Translations under genes and position numbers: made by a program
Assembly (NCBI GenBank): GCA_016708925.1
Contig: JADJET010000001.1
Span: forward strand, 1 to 64,000
Direction: 5' to 3'
From: Gammaproteobacteria bacterium
GTDB taxonomy: Bacteria; Pseudomonadota; Gammaproteobacteria; Pseudomonadales; Porticoccaceae
DNA length: 64,000 nt
Notes under the pieces: generated by a model
The model's input: the letters and a program-made list of their open reading frames with translations, nothing else
What the model was told of the DNA's origin: nothing
Database searches by the model: none
In this document: in pieces, positions 37,497 through 47,066 of the stretch
How positions within the stretch are numbered: position 1 is the stretch's first letter
Layout of the letters: the number at the start of each line of letters is the position of its first letter

Positions 37497-38194
37497 ATGT
37501 CCACAATAATCAAAGGGCCACACCGCGTGTCCGACCCCACCGAAATCGCCAATCTCCAGGCCATGGCCGCGCAACTGGCTCACCCCAGCGGGGCGGCGGG
37601 CACCGCGATTGCCGCCAACATGAATGTCGCCAACGCCCGTCTTGCGGAGCGCGCCATCGCTGCGCTTGCGGTCTTGCCGGGGCAGTCGGTGGTGGAGATT
37701 GGTCCCGGCAATGGTCGTCTGTCGATGGATCTGGTGCGGCGGCTGGGGAGGGCGGCCGCTACACCGCCATTGAGCTGTCTCCCGACATGGCGCGGGAATG
37801 CCAAATCCATCTCGCCGGGCTTTCGTCCTGCGCCGTCACCGTCATCAATGCGGATTGTCGCGCCGCCGCGTTGACCCCGGCGTCGGCGGATGCTGTTTTC
37901 GGCACCAATTTTGTGTATTTCCTCGACGACCTGACGCAGTTTCTGCAATCGGCGTACCGTTGGTTGAAACCGGGTGGGCGGCTGGTAATCGGGATTCGTT
38001 CGAAAACCGCCATGGCGGCACTGCCTTTCACGCCCTTTGGTTTTCGCCTGCGGGAAGCCAGCGAGATCGTTGCAGCCATGGCGGCTCTGGGCTGGCGTGA
38101 GATCCGCGATGAATACCATGACGACGAAGGCGAGCGGGAAATCAACGGGCTGGTGGTCAAGGTGGATGCCCACGTCATTTCGGGTAACAAGTAA
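37497..38194 (+). pseudogene. Class I SAM-dependent methyltransferase, single frameshift
   Basis: The start at 37497 gives a ~230-residue enzyme. The SAM-binding motif V-V-E-I-G-P-G-N-G-R-L-S is at about residue 65. A missing G in the run near 37745-37748 shifts the frame. The other phase then gives Y-T-A-I-E-L-S-P-D-M-A, F-G-T-N-F-V-Y-F-L-D-D-L and L-K-P-G-G-R-L-V-I-G, all typical of methyltransferase motifs. The substrate is unknown. It is the first of a run of co-directional genes leading to dif, but gaps of about 100 bases argue against a tight operon. Confidence 0.8.
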
Positions 38195-38345
38195 TTTCGA
38201 TAAAATAATTTCCGGTAAAAAATGGCGGAGCGGAATCCCCAGGAAACTCGAGCGATAAACGGAATTTGAGCGAGGAGCGCGGCTGGAAAACAGGCAGCCA
38301 ACGCCGGTAAACATGAAATCAGTTTGACGTAGCAGAGGAACTCCG

Positions 38346-38755
38346 ATGAGTGTGAAAGCCTTCGATCACGCAGCGATACCGGTCAACGATATGACCGCGA
38401 TGCTGTCGTTCTACGAAAAACTCGGCTTCAGGGTGTCGGAGGACTACGCGCCCATCGTGTATTCGGTTTGCTTCGGCGACAACCGCATCAACTTTCATGC
38501 TCCGAAGCTGTGGCAATCGGAAGAATTCACGCTGCGGGGGCCGGCTGCGCGCCCCGGGTGTGGAGATTTCTGCTTTGTCTGGGACGACAGCGCGGCGGCG
38601 CTCGCCACCCTGATTGACGACATCAAGGTCCCGGTGATTACCGGGCCGGTGGAACGGCAGGGCGGGCGCGCCGGGGGACTGCGGTCGACACGAGCACTTA
38701 TATTCGTGATCCGGACGGCAATTTGCTCGAGTTCATTATCTATCCCGATGCCTGA
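38346..38755 (+). pseudogene. VOC family (glyoxalase/bleomycin resistance fold) protein, single frameshift
   Basis: The ATG at 38346 follows AGAGGA. The 136-residue reading has F-D-H-A-A-I-P-V-N-D (first metal His), L-S-F-Y-E-K-L-G-F-R-V and R-I-N-F-H, then in the shifted phase T-Y-I-R-D-P-D-G-N-L-L-E-F-I (last metal Glu). One G is missing from the G-run near 38681. Metal-dependent lyase, isomerase or dioxygenase roles are all possible for this fold. Confidence 0.8.
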
Positions 38756-38830
38756 GCGCGTTCCATAACTCAATACGGGTTCGACAACACTTTTCCAATA
38801 ACAGAAATTACACACGGGAGGCGTAGCGCC

Positions 38831-40014
38831 ATGCGCGAAGTCATGATTGGCGGCACCGGGATGACCGGTTCGGCAAATACCCGGATGCCAGTATCCGCAG
38901 TCTGGTCACCGAGGCGCTCGGCGAAGCACGGGCGGATGCGAAAGCCACGGCCGCCGATGTGGAAACCATTTTTTTCGGCAATGCGGCGGCGGGGCTGTTG
39001 ACCGGCCAGGAGATGATCACCGGGCAGGTCGCCCTGCGCGAGAGCGGGCTCCTGGGCAAGCCGATCATCAATATCGAGAACGCCTGCGCCTCGGCGTCCA
39101 GCGCCGCGCATCTCGCCTGGTTGTCGGTAGCGTCCGGGCAGGCCGAGGTCGCCCTCGCCATTGGCGCCGAGAAAATGACCCATCGCGACAAGAATGTCTC
39201 CTTCCGCGCCCTGGCCGCCGCCATGGATCTGGAAGAAATCCGCGCCGAAACCGGCTCCGACGATCCGCTCACCGCGGCGAGTGCGCCGGGGCGTTCGGGA
39301 TTTATGGATATCTACGCGGCCAAGGCACGCAAAACATGGCGCAGACCGGCGCCACGGTGGAAGACTTCGCGCGGGTCGCGGCCAAGAGTCACCATTTCGG
39401 CTCGCTCAATCCCAAGGCGCAATTCCAGGGCGGGATGTCCTTCGAAGCCGTCATGGCCAGTCGCACCATCGTCGAGCCACTGAAACTGGCGATGTGTTCA
39501 CCCATCGGCGACGGCGCTGCCGTGCTGGTGTTCTGTTCCGCCGACTTTGCTCGCCGGCGCGGCCTGGATGCTGTGCGCGCCGCCACCATCACGCTGGTGT
39601 CCGGACTGCCAGGCGGGGCGAGCTGCAATGCGCGCGCCTCCGCGAAAGCCTATGCCATGGCGGGCGTCGGTCCGGAGGACATCGACGTGGTTGAATTGCA
39701 CGACGCCGCGTCGCCCGCCGAGCTGATCTATGTCGAAGAATTGATTGAGTCCGACGGGCGGGGCCTGCAAATGCTTCATGACGGTCAGCTCGAACTGGGC
39801 GGACGCATCCCGGTCAACACCAGTGGCGGCCTGGTGGCCAAAGGCCATCCTGTTTATGCCACCGGCTGCGCCCAGATCATCGAGATCGCCGACCAGTTGC
39901 GGGGTCGCTGCGGCGCCCGCCAGGTGGAAGGCGCGGGTCGGCATGGCACAGAACGGCGGCGGCTGGATCGACGACGATACCGCCGCGACGACCCTGACCA
40001 TCCTCACCCGTTGA
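38831..40014 (+). pseudogene. Thiolase family protein (SCP2-thiolase type), three frameshifts
   Basis: The ATG at 38831 has GGGAGG about ten bases upstream. It reads M-I-G-G-T-G-M-T, then after a missing C near 38863 F-G-K-Y-P-D-A. The catalytic Cys is in N-I-E-N-A-C-A-S-A-S-S-A. Further on are D-V-V-E-L-H-D-A-A-S (His), N-T-S-G-G-L-V-A-K-G-H-P (His) and, after another shift near 39925, G-M-A-Q-N-G-G-G-W. A second break lies near 39333. Corrected length is about 394 residues. It probably cleaves or transfers acyl groups on CoA thioesters, possibly of branched or steroid-like substrates, but that is not shown by sequence. Confidence 0.82.
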
Positions 40015-40060
40015 CATTCAAATCATCACAGGAGAGCACCGCGAAAACCTCGATCAGCGC

Positions 40061-40493
40061 GTGAAAATACTGGAAGACAAGGACGAAATCCGCGAACTCA
40101 CCGCGCGCTATTGCTACGCCGTGGTGGCCCAGGACGGCGCTGCGCTGCTGGATATGTTCGCGAGCGATGGCGAGTTCCATATGGGCACATCTTCCGGCGG
40201 CCAAAGCCGAACTCAGCAAGCTGTACTAAGAGCAGGTGGGCGCCATCGGTCCCAAGCCGTTCATCCAGAATCATGTCATCCAGGTTAACGGGGATACCGC
40301 CACCGGCAACTGCGCGGTGGAGATTAGGGTGATCGAGAAAGGCGAATCGGTCACCGCGTGCGGCCATTACGATGACAACTATCGGCGCGTGAATGGCAAG
40401 TGGAAGTTTGCCAAGCGGGTTTTCCATCTCTACCACTGGGCCAAACTGTCGGAAGGCTGGGCGGGCAAGACGACGGGGCCGTCGCTCAAATGA
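40061..40493 (+). pseudogene. SnoaL/NTF2-like protein, frameshift plus in-frame TAA
   Basis: From a GTG at 40061 the reading is L-E-D-K-D-E-I-R-E-L-T-A-R-Y-C-Y-A-V, a common start of SnoaL-like polyketide cyclase/dehydratase-fold proteins, then G-A-A-L-L-D-M-F-A. The phase changes near 40200. In the new phase a TAA occurs at 40229-40231, after which the family pattern resumes: F-I-Q-N-H-V-I-Q-V-N-G-D and Y-D-D-N-Y-R-R-V-N-G-K-W-K-F. The protein would be about 144 residues. It is close behind the thiolase gene and may share its transcript. Confidence 0.75.
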
Positions 40494-40549
40494 CGTACGG
40501 CACAGCACCAGCTCGACGCACTATTGATATATTTGAGGATATCGATCGT

Positions 40550-41049
40550 ATGTCCATTTCGATCAGGTCGTGACAGGTTTTTCCCGCTCACTGCAAAACC
40601 TTGCAGTGGTGCTGGACAAGGCGGATCAGCACGCGAAAGCGAACAAATACGAAATGGCCGCTTTGCTGGACGCGAGGCTGTATCCGGACATGTTTTCCTG
40701 CAAGCGTCAAATTCAGCTCGCGACGGATTTTGCCAAAGGATCGGCGGGACGCCTGGCCGGTGTCGAAGTCCCGATCTGGGAGGATACGGAAAACACCTGC
40801 GCGGAATTACACGCCCGGCTGAAGAAGGCGATGGTTTTCCTGGCCACGTTGCAGCCTGAACAATTCGCGGATGCGCCGACCCGAGCCATCGAAATCAAAA
40901 CCCCGGTCGGCACCTTCAATTTCACCGGCAGCGCGTTTCTCTTGCAATGGGCCGTGCCAAACTTTTATTTCCATGTGACCACGGCGTACAACCTGTTGCG
41001 GCATAACGGCGTTCGCATCGGCAAGTTCGATTTCCTGGGCAACCTGTAA
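40550..41049 (+). pseudogene. DUF1993 family protein, frameshift near the start
   Basis: The long open part reads L-Q-N-L-A-V-V-L-D-K-A-D-Q-H-A and Y-P-D-M-F-S-C-K-R-Q-I-Q-L-A, ending H-N-G-V-R-I-G-K-F-D-F-L-G, a DUF1993-like helical domain. The first codons (ATG at 40550, then S-I) are in another phase; one T missing from the run at 40557-40559 joins them through F-D-Q-V-V-T-G-F. Total about 166 residues. Function unknown. It is the last gene before dif. Confidence 0.78.
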
Positions 41050-41153
41050 GCCAAGCTGGGGGCTTGTGGTCGATGCGCTGTCGCGGGAGTGGGGTCAGGC
41101 CGTTCGGCGCGGCCTGACGCTGGTGCGCTGAGCCACTCTCAGCCGAACCCACA

Positions 41154-41181
41154 AGTTCGCATAATGTATATTATGTTAAAT
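41154..41181 (+). other. dif: dif site (XerCD chromosome dimer resolution site)
   Basis: The 28 bases match the E. coli dif site at 26 positions. The XerC arm ends CGCATAA, the central hexamer is TGTATA and the XerD arm is TTATGTTAAAT. Only positions 1 and 4 differ. It lies in an AT-rich pocket between genes, as dif does. FtsK-orienting octamers (GGGNAGGG) I found point toward it from both sides, which supports the terminus assignment. Confidence 0.93.
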
Positions 41182-41293
41182 AAACCATGACCGTGCCAAA
41201 ATGGCCTACTGGATGGTTGGAAACATTCGCCCCATTCGCCCCAAGTGCTTCCTGCGGGCGCATGGCCTAGAATGCACGCTTCTGTCAATCTCG

Positions 41294-43415
41294 ATGAACC
41301 CTCGCATGCGCCTTTTCTGCCGGCTCGGTCTCCTGAGCCTGTTTATCGTCTGTTCCGCAACCGCGCTGGAACCCCTGGCACCGGATACCGAGCAACGCGC
41401 CAGTATCCGCGAAATCCTCCACAAACTGGACAAACGCCACTACCGTCACCTCAACCTTGACGACACTTTTTCATCGGAGTTGCTCGATCTCTATCTGAAA
41501 CGCCTCGACCCCACCAGAACTTACTTGCTCGCCAGCGACATCGCCGAGTTCGAGGGTTGGCGCAACCGGCTCGACGACGAACTGCGCGCGGGCGATCTCG
41601 ATCTGGGGTTTCGTATTTTCAACAAATTGCGGGAGCGGCTTATTGCTCGCCTGGAAGCGAATGTCGCCCTACTTGAGAGCGACGCCAAATTCGACTTCGA
41701 CGCCGACGAATCCCTGCCCATCGACACCGATACCCGCGCCTGGTTCAAGGACGCCGCAGAGGCGGACGATTACTGGCGCCGCCGTCTGAAGGACGGCATG
41801 CTCAGGTTGATCATGTCGGGCAAGGACGCAAAAGCAGCGCGCGAGCTGCTGGTCAAGCGTTACAAGAGCCAGCTGCATCGTGCCAGTCAGCAGCAGTCGC
41901 ACGATGCGTTTGAACTCTACGCCAATGCCGTCGCCGGGATGTACGACCCGCACACGTCCTACATGGACCCGCGCAGCCTGGAGAATTTCCAGATCAGCAT
42001 GTCCCTGTCCCTGGAGGGGATCGGCGCCGTGCTGCAAGCGGAAGACGAATACACCAAGATTATTCGCGTCGTGCCCGGCGGTCCGGCCGACAAGCAGGGT
42101 CGCCTGCGCGCCGGGGATCGAATCACCGGAGTCGCACAAGGCGTGGATGGCGAAATGGTCGATGTCATCGGGTGGCGTCTGGACGATGTGGTCGATCTCA
42201 TTCGCGGTAAAAAAGATTCTCAGGTTCGACTTGACATACTCCCCGCAACTTCAGGCCCTGCGGGGAGTTCCTATTCGGTCACCATAGTAAGAGATCAGGT
42301 AAAACTCGAGGAGCAGGCGGCCCGCGGGGACGTCATAACCGTGCCCAGCGGAAGCGAGAAGTTACGCCTGGGAATCATCACCCTGCCCACGTTTTACATG
42401 GATTTCGAAGCGTACCGCAACCGGGATGAAAACTTCCGCAGCACCACTCGCGATGTCTACAACATCCTGCAAACGTTTCGCACTGAGAACATCGACGGGA
42501 TCATTCTCGACCTGCGCAACAACGGTGGCGGCTCCCTCTACGAAGCCACGGCCCTCACCGATCTTTTCATCGATCCTGGCCCGGTAGTCCAGATTCGGCA
42601 CGCCAACGGGAAAGTGTCGCTGGATCAGATGGCGGAACATCCGGCTGCTTATCGAGGGCCACTGGTGGTCCTGATCAACCGCCTGAGCGCATCCGCCTCG
42701 GAAATTTTCGCCGGCGCCATCCAGGACTATGGGCGCGGGTTAATCGTCGGAACCCAGACCTTTGGCAAAGGCACCGTGCAGGTGATGACGCCGCTCAAAC
42801 AGGGTCAGCTCAAGCTGACCGAATCGAAGTTCTACCGCGTATCCGGCGACAGCACGCAAGAACGCGGTGTGTTGCCTGATATCGTCCTGCCGTCGCTCTA
42901 CGATGTGAAGGAAATCGGCGACGGAAGTCAGGATCGTGTCCTGCGCTGGGATCGCATCAAGCCGGCCGATCATGACACATACAAGAATGTCGATGGTCTG
43001 GTTGCGCCCTTGTCCAGCGTCACGAAGCCCGTGTCGTCACCGATGCCGATTGGCGCTATCTACTCAAGACGCTGAAATTCGCCGAACAGAACCGCAGCAT
43101 CAAGGACTGCGGTTGAAACGCGCCGAACGCGAACGACTCGACCACGAACGCGAAGTTGCCCTGTTCGATCTCGCCAATGCCCAGCGCAAGGCCAAGGGCG
43201 AGCCACCCCATGCGGATCTGGCCGCCTGGCGCAAGGAACAAGACGCATTGAGCGGTGAGCCGGAAGATGCAGGCGATGCCGCCCTCCCCGTCAAGCCCAA
43301 GATCGATCTGGCACATGACCCCTTGTTAAAGGAGACCAGTAATATTCTCGGCGATTACGTCGGCCTGTTGACCAAGCGGCGTGAAAAGCTCGCCGGAAAT
43401 GCCACTGGATCCTGA
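41294..43415 (+). pseudogene. prc: Carboxy-terminal processing protease Prc/Tsp, two frameshifts near the end
   Basis: Prc is a periplasmic S41 protease that trims C termini and degrades tagged proteins. The ATG at 41294 starts a signal peptide ending S-A-T-A-L. An N-terminal helical domain, a PDZ domain (G-I-G-A-V-L-Q-A-E-D) and the catalytic domain follow, with L-R-N-N-G-G-G, nucleophile Ser in L-S-A-S-A-S-E-I-F-A and base Lys in T-F-G-K-G-T-V-Q. After V-A-P-L-S-S two missing C residues (about 43017 and 43108) change phase. The C-terminal helices (A-D-W-R-Y-L-L-K-T-L, L-K-R-A-E-R-E-R-L-D) read on to 43415. Catalytic parts are intact. Corrected length is about 707 residues. Confidence 0.86.
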
Positions 43416-43418
43416 TTT

Positions 43419-44231
43419 GTGAAAATTATTTGTTTTAACATCAATGGAATACGCGCAAGACCTCATCAGTTAGAGGAAGTCATAATCCGGCACGCGCCGG
43501 ATGTGATCGGACTACAGGAAACCAAGGTCGCGGACGCTCAGTTTCCGCTCGAGGACATTCACCGGCTCGGCTACCAGGCCCTCTACCACGGGCAGAAAGG
43601 TCACTACGGCGTCGCCCTGCTCTTTCGCACCCCGCCTGTCGCCAGTTTCTGCGGGTTCCCCGGGGACGGCGAGGATTCACAGCGCCGCCTGATCAAGGCC
43701 AGCTTCGCCGCGCCCGGCGGCGACATCCACATCTACAACGCGTACTTTCCCCAGGGCGAGAGCCGCGCACACCCGCAAAAGTTTCCCGCCAAGGCGGCGT
43801 TTTACCGTGAGCTGCTGGCGACGCTGCAACGCGAGCACCTCCCCACCGACCGCGTCGTGGTCATGGGCGACATGAATGTCGCGCCGCGCGATATCGATAT
43901 CGGCATTGGCGAAGACAACCGCAAGCGCTGGCTGCGGACGGGCAAATGCTGCTTTCTGCCCGAGGAACGCGAATGGTACGCGGCGCTTACGGGCTGGGGA
44001 CTCGAAGACACTTTCCGCAAACGCCACGGCGACCGCGAGGAAGTCTACAGCTGGTTCGACTACCGCAGCCGGGGCTTCGAACAGGAACCGCCGCGCGGCC
44101 TGCGGATCGACTTCATCCTCGCGAGCGAGAATCTGTGCGCCCGACTGGAAGACAGCGGGATCGATCTCGCCATCCGCGCCATGGAACGGCCGTCGGATCA
44201 TTGCCCGATCTGGGCAAAGTTCAGTCTCTGA
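43419..44231 (+). CDS. xthA: Exodeoxyribonuclease III
   Basis: XthA is the major AP endonuclease and 3'-5' exonuclease of base-excision repair. The GTG at 43419 follows the prc stop by three bases. The 270-residue protein has N-I-N-G-I-R-A-R, the metal Glu in L-Q-E-T-K, Y-F-P-Q-G, G-D-M-N-V-A, W-F-D-Y-R-S and the catalytic R-P-S-D-H-C-P-I-W. All active-site residues of the ExoIII family are present. It is the first clearly unbroken gene to the right of dif. Confidence 0.95.
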   Translation: MKIICFNINGIRARPHQLEEVIIRHAPDVIGLQETKVADAQFPLEDIHRLGYQALYHGQKGHYGVALLFRTPPVASFCGFPGDGEDSQRRLIKASFAAPGGDIHIYNAYFPQGESRAHPQKFPAKAAFYRELLATLQREHLPTDRVVVMGDMNVAPRDIDIGIGEDNRKRWLRTGKCCFLPEEREWYAALTGWGLEDTFRKRHGDREEVYSWFDYRSRGFEQEPPRGLRIDFILASENLCARLEDSGIDLAIRAMERPSDHCPIWAKFSL

Positions 44232-44300
44232 CGCTGTGTGGTCAACCGCCGGCCTTGGAGTCCGTTGTAGCAGTCACTGGACCCACCAATGGTGACCTCA

Positions 44301-44687
44301 ATGAAGACCTCAATGAAAACATCGCTGACACTGTTTGCCACGGTTGCCCTGCTTGCCTTGGCCGCGAATTCCGCGCTGGCGGGCGACGACTACCGCCGCG
44401 GCGGAGCACACGGGGATCGCGATCAGTCCCACTATCGGGGTGGCGATTATCACGGCAATGGCCATCCCGGTCGCGGCTTTCGCGCCCGGCACGACTACCG
44501 GCCCAGGCACGAATACCACTACTACCATGAGGCTCGGCCTGTTTATTACCACCGGCCATCGCACTATTATTCGCCATCGCACGATCACGGGTATGAACAC
44601 CATCGACACCATGACCATCACGACGGTCGTGATCTGATCGCGATCATCGGCGGCGCGGTTCTCGTGAACGAAATACTCAACCACTGA
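44301..44687 (+). CDS. Small secreted His/Tyr-rich protein
   Basis: This is a 128-residue protein with a signal peptide (L-F-A-T-V-A-L-L-A-L-A-A-N-S-A-L-A) and a mature region very rich in His, Tyr, Arg, Gly and Asp. It includes stretches such as Y-H-Y-Y-H-E-A-R and H-H-R-H-H-D-H-H, then a hydrophobic end I-A-I-I-G-G-A-V-L-V-N-E. The hexad ACCTCAATGA is repeated around the start, giving three possible starts (44289, 44301, 44313). The His clusters suggest metal binding. A disordered envelope protein is equally possible. Confidence 0.65.
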   Translation: MKTSMKTSLTLFATVALLALAANSALAGDDYRRGGAHGDRDQSHYRGGDYHGNGHPGRGFRARHDYRPRHEYHYYHEARPVYYHRPSHYYSPSHDHGYEHHRHHDHHDGRDLIAIIGGAVLVNEILNH

Positions 44688-44722
44688 CAACGGAAACCTG
44701 GAAAAACACCGAGTGTCGCGCC

Positions 44723-45340
44723 ATGTCGAAGCTATCGGCGACAGTGGAAATCATCAGCATCGGAGCCGAGGATCTTGCTGCCGGTGCCCCTGAGGCATCG
44801 GCCCTCATCAGTATGGACAAATTTCTCGCGACGGTGGAACGGCGCGCCTACGCCATGGCCTATACGGCACTGCGCGACCGGGACGAAGCGCTCGACGTAC
44901 TGCAGGACGCCATGTTGAAGATGGTTCGACACTATCGCCACAAGCCCCCTTCCGATTGGCTGCCGCTGTTCTATCGCATCCTCAACAATCGCATCAACGA
45001 CAGTTTTCGTGCGCGCAAAACCCATCGCCGCCTGTTTGGCTGGCTCGGCGGCGCTGCAACCGAAGACGAGAGGGATGCGGATCCCCTGGAACAAATCGCC
45101 GATCCCGCCCGCGATACGCCGGTGGAGCGCTTCGAACAGCGGCGCCGTGTGGTTGCCCTGGAACGTGCGGTCGGCCAGTTGCCCCGCCGACAGCGTGAAG
45201 CCTTTGTGCTGCGTTGCTGGGAAGGTCTCTCCACCGAACATACCGCGCGCGCCATGAGCTGTACCCAGGGCAGCGTTAAAACCCACTATTTCCGGGCGCT
45301 GCAGAATCTCCGAGAAAAGCTGGAGGAATTTCGACCATGA
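44723..45340 (+). CDS. ECF-type RNA polymerase sigma factor
   Basis: The 205-residue protein has a sigma-70 region 2 (Y-A-M-A-Y-T-A-L-R-D-R-D-E-A-L-D-V-L-Q-D) and region 4 (L-P-R-R-Q-R-E-A-F-V-L-R-C-W-E-G-L-S and the helix-turn-helix G-S-V-K-T-H-Y-F-R-A-L). Regions 1 and 3 are absent. A shorter start at the Met before D-K-F-L-A-T is possible. The downstream gene overlaps it by four bases and looks like its membrane-bound regulator. The target regulon is unknown, possibly envelope stress given the exported neighbours. Confidence 0.9.
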   Translation: MSKLSATVEIISIGAEDLAAGAPEASALISMDKFLATVERRAYAMAYTALRDRDEALDVLQDAMLKMVRHYRHKPPSDWLPLFYRILNNRINDSFRARKTHRRLFGWLGGAATEDERDADPLEQIADPARDTPVERFEQRRRVVALERAVGQLPRRQREAFVLRCWEGLSTEHTARAMSCTQGSVKTHYFRALQNLREKLEEFRP

Positions 45341-45665
45341 ACGAACAGGAACGCCGCTGGCAGGATGATCTGCGGTCGCTTGAAGCCGACCTGGACCCAA
45401 GCACCGCACGTCGTCTCGCCGATATCCGGCGCGCGGCACTTGCGGAGCCCGCGCGGCGCGTCCGCCGCCGGAGCTGGCTGCCCCGGCCGTCGGCATGGCG
45501 ATCGCCGCCGCGCTCGGTATCTGGGCACTGGGACCCCATATCCTGGTGACTCCGGATCCCATGGGCGGCAGCACCCAACCCGGCATGGATGCGGCGGAAT
45601 TGTATGACCAGCTCGATTTCTACTCCTGGCTGGCCGACACTGACCTTGACGCCGCCAAAGGATGA
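45337..45665 (+). pseudogene. Putative anti-sigma membrane protein, single frameshift
   Basis: It starts by ATGA overlap with the sigma gene. Residues 1-45 are charged and cytoplasmic-looking (L-D-P-S-T-A-R-R-L-A-D-I-R-R-A-A). After a missing base near 45485 the other phase gives a TM helix (V-G-M-A-I-A-A-A-L-G-I-W-A-L) and a tail ending L-Y-D-Q-L-D-F-Y-S-W-L-A. The layout of cytoplasmic segment, one TM and short periplasmic tail, next to an ECF sigma, suggests an anti-sigma factor or DUF3619-like partner. Corrected length is about 109 residues. Confidence 0.65.
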
Positions 45666-46102
45666 AGCGATGCACGCTCAACCGCGCCAACGCAGCCCCC
45701 GCCGACCGATTCGGCTGGCCGCGATTCTGCCTGTTGGCGTTGCTGCTCGCCGCGCCGTTATGCGCCTCCGCCAACCCTTTTTCCTTCGTGCCCAGAACTG
45801 ATCTTCAACTGGCAGAACGCGATGACGATGGTCGCCAGGGTAAGGATGGAAAGTCCTATCACGAGCGTCGCGGCCACCAATCCGACAATCGCTGGAACAA
45901 TCCACAACAGCGCCGGCATATCGAAGACCGCCGGCGTCGTTTCGAAGCCCTGCCCCAGAAGGAACGGCAACGCCTTATTGAAACGCGTGAGCGTTTCCTG
46001 CACCTGCCACCCGAGGATCGCGAGCGGCTGCGGCAACGCTGGCAGCAGATGAGCCCGGAAGACCGGCGCCGCTGGCGCGATTCCGAGTCCCATCGCGATT
46101 GA
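45662..46102 (+). CDS. DUF3106-like exported protein
   Basis: The 146-residue protein overlaps the anti-sigma-like stop by ATGA. A signal peptide (F-C-L-L-A-L-L-L-A-A-P-L-C-A-S-A) is followed by a charged, helical region. It contains R-F-E-A-L-P-Q-K-E-R-Q-R-L-I and L-P-P-E-D-R-E-R-L-R-Q-R-W-Q, a repeat pattern of the DUF3106 family. It resembles Spy/CpxP-like periplasmic helical proteins. It ends overlapping the lapG-like start. Confidence 0.75.
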   Translation: MKRCTLNRANAAPADRFGWPRFCLLALLLAAPLCASANPFSFVPRTDLQLAERDDDGRQGKDGKSYHERRGHQSDNRWNNPQQRRHIEDRRRRFEALPQKERQRLIETRERFLHLPPEDRERLRQRWQQMSPEDRRRWRDSESHRD

Positions 46103-46818
46103 ATACCGGCGCGACCCGCCGGATGCGGTCGGCAGCGGTCGCCCCGCCGCTACGGCTGATGCTGGCTGTTTCCACCCTGCTGCTCGCCGGCTGTGCCGGC
46201 CAGCCAGCACCCCGGCCGCAACAACCTGCACCACCGGCCGCCTCGCAGAGTCTGATGCAAACCATAGAGCGCGAAAATGACCCCCAGGCAGCGGCTCGCG
46301 TGCGCTACTGGTTCGCGCTGATCGAGCAAGGCAAATCCGCGCCCGACACGGAGCGCCTCCGCCTCGCCAACAATTTTTTCAATGACGCCCGTTTCACTAC
46401 GGACATGGAAGTCTGGCGACAGCAGGACTACTGGGCCACGCCGGTCGAATTCCTGATCCGGGATGCCGGCGACTGCGAGGAATTCGCCATCGCCAAATAC
46501 TTTACCCTGACGCGGATGGGCATCGTGGACAGCGCGTTGCGGGTCACCTACGTCAAGGCGCTGTCGTTCGACCAGCCACACATGGTGCTCGCCTGGTACG
46601 AAACCCCGGACGCCGACCCCCTGGTCCTCGACAACATCGAACCGCGCATCCTGCCCGCCAGCCAGCGGCCGGATCTGATCCCCGTCTACAGCTTCAACGG
46701 CTCGGATCTCTGGCTGGCGCGCAATCGCCGTCAGCAGGTCCGATCGGGGGACGCGGCCACCCTCTCCCACTGGCGGCAACTGCGGGAAAGACTCGCCAGG
46801 CAACTCACCGGGCCGTGA
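46099..46818 (+). CDS. lapG: LapG-like periplasmic cysteine protease (BTLCP, adhesin-releasing)
   Basis: LapG cleaves Lap-type adhesins at a di-alanine near their N terminus to release them from the cell. The TTG at 46099 overlaps the DUF3106 stop; an ATG at 46123 is an alternative. The protein (239 residues) has the family catalytic triad: C126 in G-D-C-E-E-F-A-I-A-K-Y, H161 in Q-P-H-M-V-L-A-W, and D178 in V-L-D-N-I. It carries a lipobox L-L-A-G-C (C32), so it may be membrane-tethered rather than soluble. The giant adhesin gene is only 1.2 kb away on the opposite strand. No lapD follows. Confidence 0.9.
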   Translation: MNTGATRRMRSAAVAPPLRLMLAVSTLLLAGCAGQPAPRPQQPAPPAASQSLMQTIERENDPQAAARVRYWFALIEQGKSAPDTERLRLANNFFNDARFTTDMEVWRQQDYWATPVEFLIRDAGDCEEFAIAKYFTLTRMGIVDSALRVTYVKALSFDQPHMVLAWYETPDADPLVLDNIEPRILPASQRPDLIPVYSFNGSDLWLARNRRQQVRSGDAATLSHWRQLRERLARQLTGP

Positions 46819-46831
46819 AGGGGTATAACGG

Positions 46832-46920
46832 CGGGTGCGCTGCGCTTACCCGCCCTACGAAAGCGTCGCAGCGTCGTAGGCCGGATAAGCCGCAGGCGCA
46901 TCCGGCAAGCAGCGCATCCG
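46832..46920. repeat. REP-like extragenic palindrome after lapG
   Basis: The segment contains CTGCGCTTACCCGCCCTAC and the palindrome GCCGGAT...ATCCGGC (46880-46906), very like enterobacterial REP/BIME units. A second copy lies at 47821-47914 and a shorter piece at about 46987-47015. Confidence 0.65.
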
Positions 46921-47066
46921 CCGCAACCTGCACCTGACCTGTCGCGGGGCCGTCCCGTGCGAGGATTTACACCGGGGTGGGCATCGCGGTGGGTGCACTG
47001 CGCCTACCCGCCCTCAATGCCTTCACACAACCGCTGCCGGGGGCGTGACGGACTTTTGGATACGTC

